From Aquitalea aquatica (lineage in GTDB: Bacteria; Pseudomonadota; Gammaproteobacteria; Burkholderiales; Chromobacteriaceae): a stretch of 64,000 bases of DNA. A model generated the notes under the pieces. It made no database searches. It saw only the letters and a program-made list of their open reading frames with translations, and was not told where the DNA came from. The position numbers and the translations under genes were made by a program. Location: positions 186,001-250,000 of the forward strand of contig NZ_JACERN010000042.1 in assembly GCF_013911085.1 (NCBI RefSeq), given 5' to 3'. This document shows positions 59,803 to 64,000 of this stretch, in pieces. Numbering within the stretch: position 1 is the first letter of the stretch; each line of letters opens with the position of its first letter.

Positions 59803-60870
59803 ATGTTTTATCAGGAATCCGGGCAGTTCAGCACCCGCTACCGGCAGGATGGCCGCGCATTGCGGCTGTGGCAGCAGCGTGCCGCGCTGTGGGCCTTGCT
59901 GGCACTGGCCTTCGGCTTGCTGCCCTTTATCGGTAACGACTACTGGTTCAGCGCCATTCTGATTCCCTTCCTGGTGTTGTCACTGGCCGGGCTGGGGCTG
60001 AACCTGCTCACCGGCTATGCCGGTCAGCTGTCGCTGGGTTCGGCCGCTTTCATGGCGGTGGGGGCGTTTGCCAGCTACAAGCTGCAATTCCTGCTGCCGG
60101 GCCTGCCGCTCTTGCTCAGTTTTGTTGCCGGTGGCGTGGTGGCAGCGGCAGTGGGGGTGGTGTTCGGCCTGCCCAGCCTGCGCATCAAGGGCTTTTATCT
60201 GCTGGTGTCCACGCTGGCGGCACAGTTTTTTGTCGAATGGCTGCTCACCAAGTTTGCCTGGTTCTCCAACGGTAATGAATCTGGCGTCATCACCGCACCA
60301 CCGCTGCTGGTGGCCGGTCACGATTTTGGCAGCCCGGCCGGGCGTTACCTGCTCACCCTCAGCGTGGTGCTGCCCTTGTTTGTGCTGGCGGCCAATCTGG
60401 TACGCAGCAGCCTGGGGCGCAACTGGATGGCAGTGCGTGATATGGATACCGCCGCAGCGGTGATCGGCATTCCCATCCTGCGCACCAAACTGCTGGCCTT
60501 TGCCATCAGCTCTTTCATCCTGGGGGTGGCCGGTTCGCTGTGGGCATTTACCTATCTGGGCACGGTGGAGCCGCATGGCTTTGATCTTAGCCGCTCCTTC
60601 CAGGTGCTGTTCATCATCATCCTGGGCGGCATGGGCAGCATTCTGGGTAATTTCCTTGGCGCGGCCTTCATCGTGCTGCTGCCCATCGTGCTGTCCATCC
60701 TGTCCGGCAGCTTGCTCAGCGGGGTATTACCCGCCGGGCAGCTGGAGAACCTGCAAAAAATCATCTTCGGCGTGCTGATCATCCTGTTCCTGATCAAGGA
60801 GCCGGACGGTCTGGCACGGCTGTGGCAAGGCTGGCGCGCGCGTGCCCGGCTGTGGCCACTGCGTTTCTGA
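59803..60870 (+). CDS. livM: Branched-chain-type ABC transporter permease LivM
   Basis: The protein has 355 residues. The LivM features are ILIPFLVLSLAGLGLNLLTG, YAGQLSLGSAAFMAVGAFAS, and the conserved RDMDTAAAVIGIPILRTKLL coupling loop followed by GMGSILGNFLGAAFIVLLPI. It is the partner permease of LivH. It is separated by 11 bp from livH and 62 bp from livK. Confidence 0.92.
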   Translation: MFYQESGQFSTRYRQDGRALRLWQQRAALWALLALAFGLLPFIGNDYWFSAILIPFLVLSLAGLGLNLLTGYAGQLSLGSAAFMAVGAFASYKLQFLLPGLPLLLSFVAGGVVAAAVGVVFGLPSLRIKGFYLLVSTLAAQFFVEWLLTKFAWFSNGNESGVITAPPLLVAGHDFGSPAGRYLLTLSVVLPLFVLAANLVRSSLGRNWMAVRDMDTAAAVIGIPILRTKLLAFAISSFILGVAGSLWAFTYLGTVEPHGFDLSRSFQVLFIIILGGMGSILGNFLGAAFIVLLPIVLSILSGSLLSGVLPAGQLENLQKIIFGVLIILFLIKEPDGLARLWQGWRARARLWPLRF

Positions 60871-60932
60871 GCGTTTTTGTCTTGTTGTTTCCGTTAGCAG
60901 TTTCGTCTATTGAACCAGGGAGTTTACCCATA

Positions 60933-62267
60933 ATGAAAAATCATCTGCACACACTGAAAGGGGCGGTCGTACTGGCATTGGGCCTGGCGGCAGCATCGGC
61001 CACGGCACAGGCGGGCGGCGAGCAGTATTTCCCGCTGCAAAGCTACCGCGTGGGGCCGTATGCGGCTGGCGGCACCGGCTTTTTCGGCGGCTTTATCGAT
61101 TACCTGCAGTACGTGAATATCAAGGAAGGCGGCGTCAACGGCGTCAAGCTGACCTGGAGCGAGTGCGAAACCGAATACGTGGTGGAAAAAGGGGTGGAGT
61201 GCTACGAGCGGCTGAAAAAGGGCCTGAACGGCGCACCGGCTGCTGCCACCAACCCGCTGTCGGTGGGCATTGCCTATGCCACGCTGGAGCGCTCCACCGC
61301 CGACAAGCTGCCGCTGATTACCATCAACCACGGCCGTACCGACTCCACCGACGGCAGCGTGTTTCCTTATGTCTTCCCGCTGCAGCTGAACCCGTACTCC
61401 GAGGTGTCGGCCATCATCAACTACATCGGCCAGAAGTCCGGCGGCCTGGCCAAGCTGAAGGGCAAGAAGATTGCCGTGCTCTACCACGGCTCGCCTTATG
61501 GCAAGGAAACCAACCCCATCCTGGAGCTGCTGTCGAAGAAGTACGGCTTCCAGCTGGTGTCGCTGGAGGTGCCGCATCCGGGTAACGAGCAGCAATCGCA
61601 ATGGCTGACCATCCGCCAGCAAAAGCCGGACTGGGTGATCCTGCGCGGCTGGGGCGTGATGAACCCGGTGGCACTGAAAACCGCCCAGAAAACCGGTTAT
61701 CCGGCTGACCACATCATCGGCAATATCTGGAGCAACTCGGAAGAAGACGCCGCCCCGGCCGGTGCTGCCGCCAAGGGCTTCATCTCGATTACCACCCATC
61801 CATCCGGCAGCCAGTTCCCGGTGCTGCAAGGCATCAAGAAAACTGTGCTGGATGCGGGCAAGGGCAATCTGGCCGACCCCAAGCGCTTTGGCACGGTGTA
61901 TTACAACCTGGGCGTGGTCAACGGCATCCTGAACGTGGAAGCCGTGCGTCTGGCACAGGCCAAGTTCGGCAAGAAACCGCTGACCGGCGAACAAGTGCGC
62001 TGGGGCTTCGAGCACCTGCACTTTGACGACAAGCGGCTGAAGGAAGTGGGCGCGCTGGGCCTGTTGCAACCGCTGCAACTGAGCTGCGCTGACCACGAAG
62101 GCGGCGGCGCGGTGCGCTTCCAGCAGTGGGACGGCCAGCAGTGGAAAGTGATTTCGCCGTGGGTACAGGCCGACCGCAAGCTGCTGCGCCCCATCATCGA
62201 GGACTCCTCGCACAAGTACGCCAAGGAAAAGGGCATCACCCCGCGCGATTGCAGCAAGGAATCGTGA
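60933..62267 (+). CDS. livK: Branched-chain-type ABC transporter substrate-binding protein (LivK-like)
   Basis: The protein has 444 residues with signal peptide (GAVVLALGLAAASATAQAGG). It is a type I periplasmic binding fold: FFGGFIDYLQYVNIKEGGVN, VKLTWSECETEYVVEKGVEC, the hinge IAVLYHGSPYGKETNPIL and WVILRGWGVMNPVALKTAQK. It is longer than classic LivK/LivJ (about 370 residues), like the group associated with AMP-ligase-like neighbours. The ligand is unknown; the operon points to a sulfur-containing compound. A terminator-like hairpin follows. Confidence 0.88.
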   Translation: MKNHLHTLKGAVVLALGLAAASATAQAGGEQYFPLQSYRVGPYAAGGTGFFGGFIDYLQYVNIKEGGVNGVKLTWSECETEYVVEKGVECYERLKKGLNGAPAAATNPLSVGIAYATLERSTADKLPLITINHGRTDSTDGSVFPYVFPLQLNPYSEVSAIINYIGQKSGGLAKLKGKKIAVLYHGSPYGKETNPILELLSKKYGFQLVSLEVPHPGNEQQSQWLTIRQQKPDWVILRGWGVMNPVALKTAQKTGYPADHIIGNIWSNSEEDAAPAGAAAKGFISITTHPSGSQFPVLQGIKKTVLDAGKGNLADPKRFGTVYYNLGVVNGILNVEAVRLAQAKFGKKPLTGEQVRWGFEHLHFDDKRLKEVGALGLLQPLQLSCADHEGGGAVRFQQWDGQQWKVISPWVQADRKLLRPIIEDSSHKYAKEKGITPRDCSKES

Positions 62268-62286
62268 TGGCCTGAGCCCGTCCACG

Positions 62287-62315
62287 CCCGGCGCGGCTTG
62301 CTGCGCCGGGTTTTT
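62287..62315 (+). terminator. Hairpin between livK and livF
   Basis: The stem CCCGGCGC/GCGCCGGG with an 8-nt loop is followed by five T. Lying inside the operon, it would reduce livF relative to the abundant binding protein. Confidence 0.8.
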
Positions 62316-62350
62316 GTCACCCGGTTTTTGACGGATTGCGGAGTTGAATC

Positions 62351-63106
62351 ATGAGCCAGCCCTTACTACAGGTGGAAGGCATTCAGGTGGTGTACAACCA
62401 GGCCATTCTGGCCGTGGCCAGTGTTTCCTTGCAGGTGGACGAGGGGCAGGTCGTGGCCTTGCTGGGTGCCAATGGGGCAGGCAAGAGCAGCACCCTCAAG
62501 GCCATTGCCGGCCTGGTGGCAGCCGAGCGCGGCTGCCTGCAGCAAGGGCGCATTGTCTATGCCGGGCAGGATGTCAGCCACACCGCGCCGCATGAGCTGG
62601 TGCAGCGCGGGCTGGTGCAGGTGCTGGAAGGGCGGCATTGCTTTGCCCACCTGAGCGTGGAAGAAAACCTGCTGACCGGTGCTTTTGCGCGCAAGCCCAG
62701 CCGTGCGGCCTTGCAGCAGGATCTGGACCGCATCTACCAGTATTTCCCGCGTCTGAAAGAACGCCGCCGCTCGCAGGCGGGCTATACCTCGGGTGGCGAG
62801 CAGCAGATGGTGGCCATTGGCCGCGCATTGATGGCCGCCCCACGGCTGGTGTTGCTGGATGAGCCTTCCATGGGCCTGGCACCGAAAATCGTCGAGGAAA
62901 TTTTCGAGATCCTGCAGGCGCTGAACCGGCAGGAAGGGGTGAGCTTTCTGCTGGCCGAGCAGAACGCCAACCTGGCCTTGCACTACAGCCATCAGGCTTA
63001 TCTGCTGGAAAACGGCCATGTGGCACTGTCGGGCAGTTCGGCCGAGCTGGCGGCGCGTGAAGATGTGCATCAGTTCTATCTGGGCGGCAGTGTCGAGGCA
63101 GCCTGA
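62351..63106 (+). CDS. livF: Branched-chain-type ABC transporter ATP-binding protein LivF
   Basis: The protein has 251 residues. Walker A is GANGAGKSSTLKAI, the signature region is TSGGEQQMVAIGRALM, Walker B is LVLLDEPSMGLAP and the switch residue is in LLAEQNAN. The TSGGEQQM signature and DEPSMGLAP are LivF-type. It is the second ATPase of the importer and the last gene of the sulfur operon. The start follows GCGGAGTTGAATC. Confidence 0.92.
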   Translation: MSQPLLQVEGIQVVYNQAILAVASVSLQVDEGQVVALLGANGAGKSSTLKAIAGLVAAERGCLQQGRIVYAGQDVSHTAPHELVQRGLVQVLEGRHCFAHLSVEENLLTGAFARKPSRAALQQDLDRIYQYFPRLKERRRSQAGYTSGGEQQMVAIGRALMAAPRLVLLDEPSMGLAPKIVEEIFEILQALNRQEGVSFLLAEQNANLALHYSHQAYLLENGHVALSGSSAELAAREDVHQFYLGGSVEAA

Positions 63107-63331
63107 GGCCAGGCTGTCACTGTCACATTCCGGCGCAGACAACAGCGCTCGCTATCATTCATCCTGCTGGTACAGGCGGCACCAGCGCGCCGTTCTTCAG
63201 CGGCGCGACACCCTGCTCAGCCACGTTATTGGCTTGATATTCAAATCAGTTTTTCTTGGTTCGCATTGCCATTGGCATGGCATATCGTGGAGCTTCCCGG
63301 CACCCCGGTGGTGCTGCTTTACGGAGTTGTC

Positions 63332-64000
63332 ATGCCAAGCCCTCTTACCTTGCCTGTCATCGATTTCAGCCTGCTGAATGGCAGCCCGGAACAACGCCAG
63401 CAACTGCTGCAACAACTGCGCGGCGCAGCACGCGATCACGGTTTCTTTTATCTGGTCGGCCATGGTATTGCCGCTGACAAGGTGACGGCACTGCGTCAGG
63501 CCGCACGCGCATTTTTTGCCTTGCCAGAGGCCGACAAGCTGGCCATCGACATGGAAAACTCGCCGCATTTTCGTGGCTATACCCGTGCCGGAGAAGAACG
63601 CACCCGTGGTGCTGCCGACTGGCGCGAACAACTGGATATCGGTGCCGAACGCCCGGCGCGACCAGTCCTGGCAGCGCAGGGGCCGTGGTGGCGTCTGCAA
63701 GGCCCCAATCAATGGCCGATGGCCTTGCCGCAGCTCAAGCCGGTGCTGCAGGACTGGCAGCAGGAAACCACCCGGCTTTCCATCCGCTTGCTGCGTGCCT
63801 TTGCCGAAGCCCTGCAGCAGCCGGTCGACATTTTTGACGATGCCTTTGCCCTGGCTCCGGTGCAGCATCTGAAAATCATCCGCTATCCGGGTAGCGCGCA
63901 AGGTGCGGCCGGGCAGGGCGTGGGGCCGCACAAGGACGGCGGCTTCCTCACCCTGTTGCTGCAAGACGATAGCCAGGACGGCCTGCAAGTGGAAACCGAA
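63332..64000 (+). CDS. Isopenicillin-N-synthase-family 2OG-Fe(II) oxygenase, cut by window end
   Basis: The 223 visible codons are open to the right edge. The N-terminal non-haem dioxygenase domain (LPVIDFSLLNGSPEQRQQLL, AARDHGFFYLVGHGI, FFALPEADKLAIDMENSPHF) is followed by the start of the jelly-roll with HLKIIRYPG and the iron-site motif GPHKDGGFLTLL (His and Asp ligands). The family includes ethylene-forming and many uncharacterised bacterial oxygenases. The start follows CGGAGTTGTC. It is 225 bp downstream of livF with no visible terminator, so it may be an independent unit. Confidence 0.85.
   Translation, partial: MPSPLTLPVIDFSLLNGSPEQRQQLLQQLRGAARDHGFFYLVGHGIAADKVTALRQAARAFFALPEADKLAIDMENSPHFRGYTRAGEERTRGAADWREQLDIGAERPARPVLAAQGPWWRLQGPNQWPMALPQLKPVLQDWQQETTRLSIRLLRAFAEALQQPVDIFDDAFALAPVQHLKIIRYPGSAQGAAGQGVGPHKDGGFLTLLLQDDSQDGLQVETE

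Overview
The window is about 64 kb of GC-rich, densely coding bacterial chromosome. The gene content (Fap-type amyloid genes, many chemoreceptors and c-di-GMP proteins, a ModE/NifQ molybdate operon, sigma-54-linked organosulfur genes) suggests a motile, environmental betaproteobacterium. My best guess is the Chromobacteriaceae (Aquitalea, Vogesella or Chromobacterium type). That placement is an inference from gene families; no rRNA or other taxonomic marker is present. I see no phage, insertion sequence, CRISPR array, tRNA or rRNA. The only dispersed repeat is a palindrome-ended element of about 106 bp present twice.

Layout. 1-3165: the end of an ABM-domain gene, then a divergent CadA P-type ATPase / MerR-family regulator pair sharing a MerR-type promoter. 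3194-4813: a chemoreceptor. 5166-11339: a functional-amyloid (Fap-like) locus. A sigma-54 promoter precedes fapA-B-C-D-E-like genes on the plus strand; facing them on the minus strand are the FapF-like outer-membrane secretion channel and a sigma-54 activator. 11669-15847: a secreted LMW-phosphatase-like protein without its nucleophile cysteine, a UmuD-like protein without its catalytic dyad, HU, a Cache chemoreceptor and two tiny overlapping ORFs. 15855-20842: an HD-GYP response regulator and a large hybrid kinase. 21105-23914: an RhlE-type helicase and HflX. 24002-27504: modA-modB-modC-nifQ-like-modE behind a ModE operator. 27825-33020: DDAH, an Lrp regulator, an AlaC-type aminotransferase, a diguanylate cyclase and two small lipoproteins.

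33383-45369: a class 5 (alpha/CFA-I/cable-type) chaperone-usher fimbria locus. It has two tandem tip-adhesin genes, a BvgS-type kinase, a NarL-type regulator and a REC-EAL protein (a RocSAR-like trio), then chaperone, major pilin and usher. 45656-47333: peroxiredoxin, molbindin and a RutE-like nitroreductase.

47529-63106: an organosulfur acquisition island. The first block is a MetQ-like/MetN/MetI transporter, two SfnB-type flavoproteins, an SnaA/NtaA-type monooxygenase and a second MetQ-like protein. The second block starts at a near-consensus sigma-54 promoter and encodes an FMN reductase, a dimethylsulfone monooxygenase (SfnG), a degenerate acyl-CoA-synthetase-like protein and a complete Liv-type ABC transporter. 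The window ends inside an isopenicillin-N-synthase-family oxygenase gene.

Two themes connect the regions. One is surface attachment controlled by sigma-54 and c-di-GMP (amyloid, fimbriae, HD-GYP, GGDEF and EAL proteins, chemoreceptors). The other is scavenging of molybdenum and sulfur through dedicated ABC transporters.
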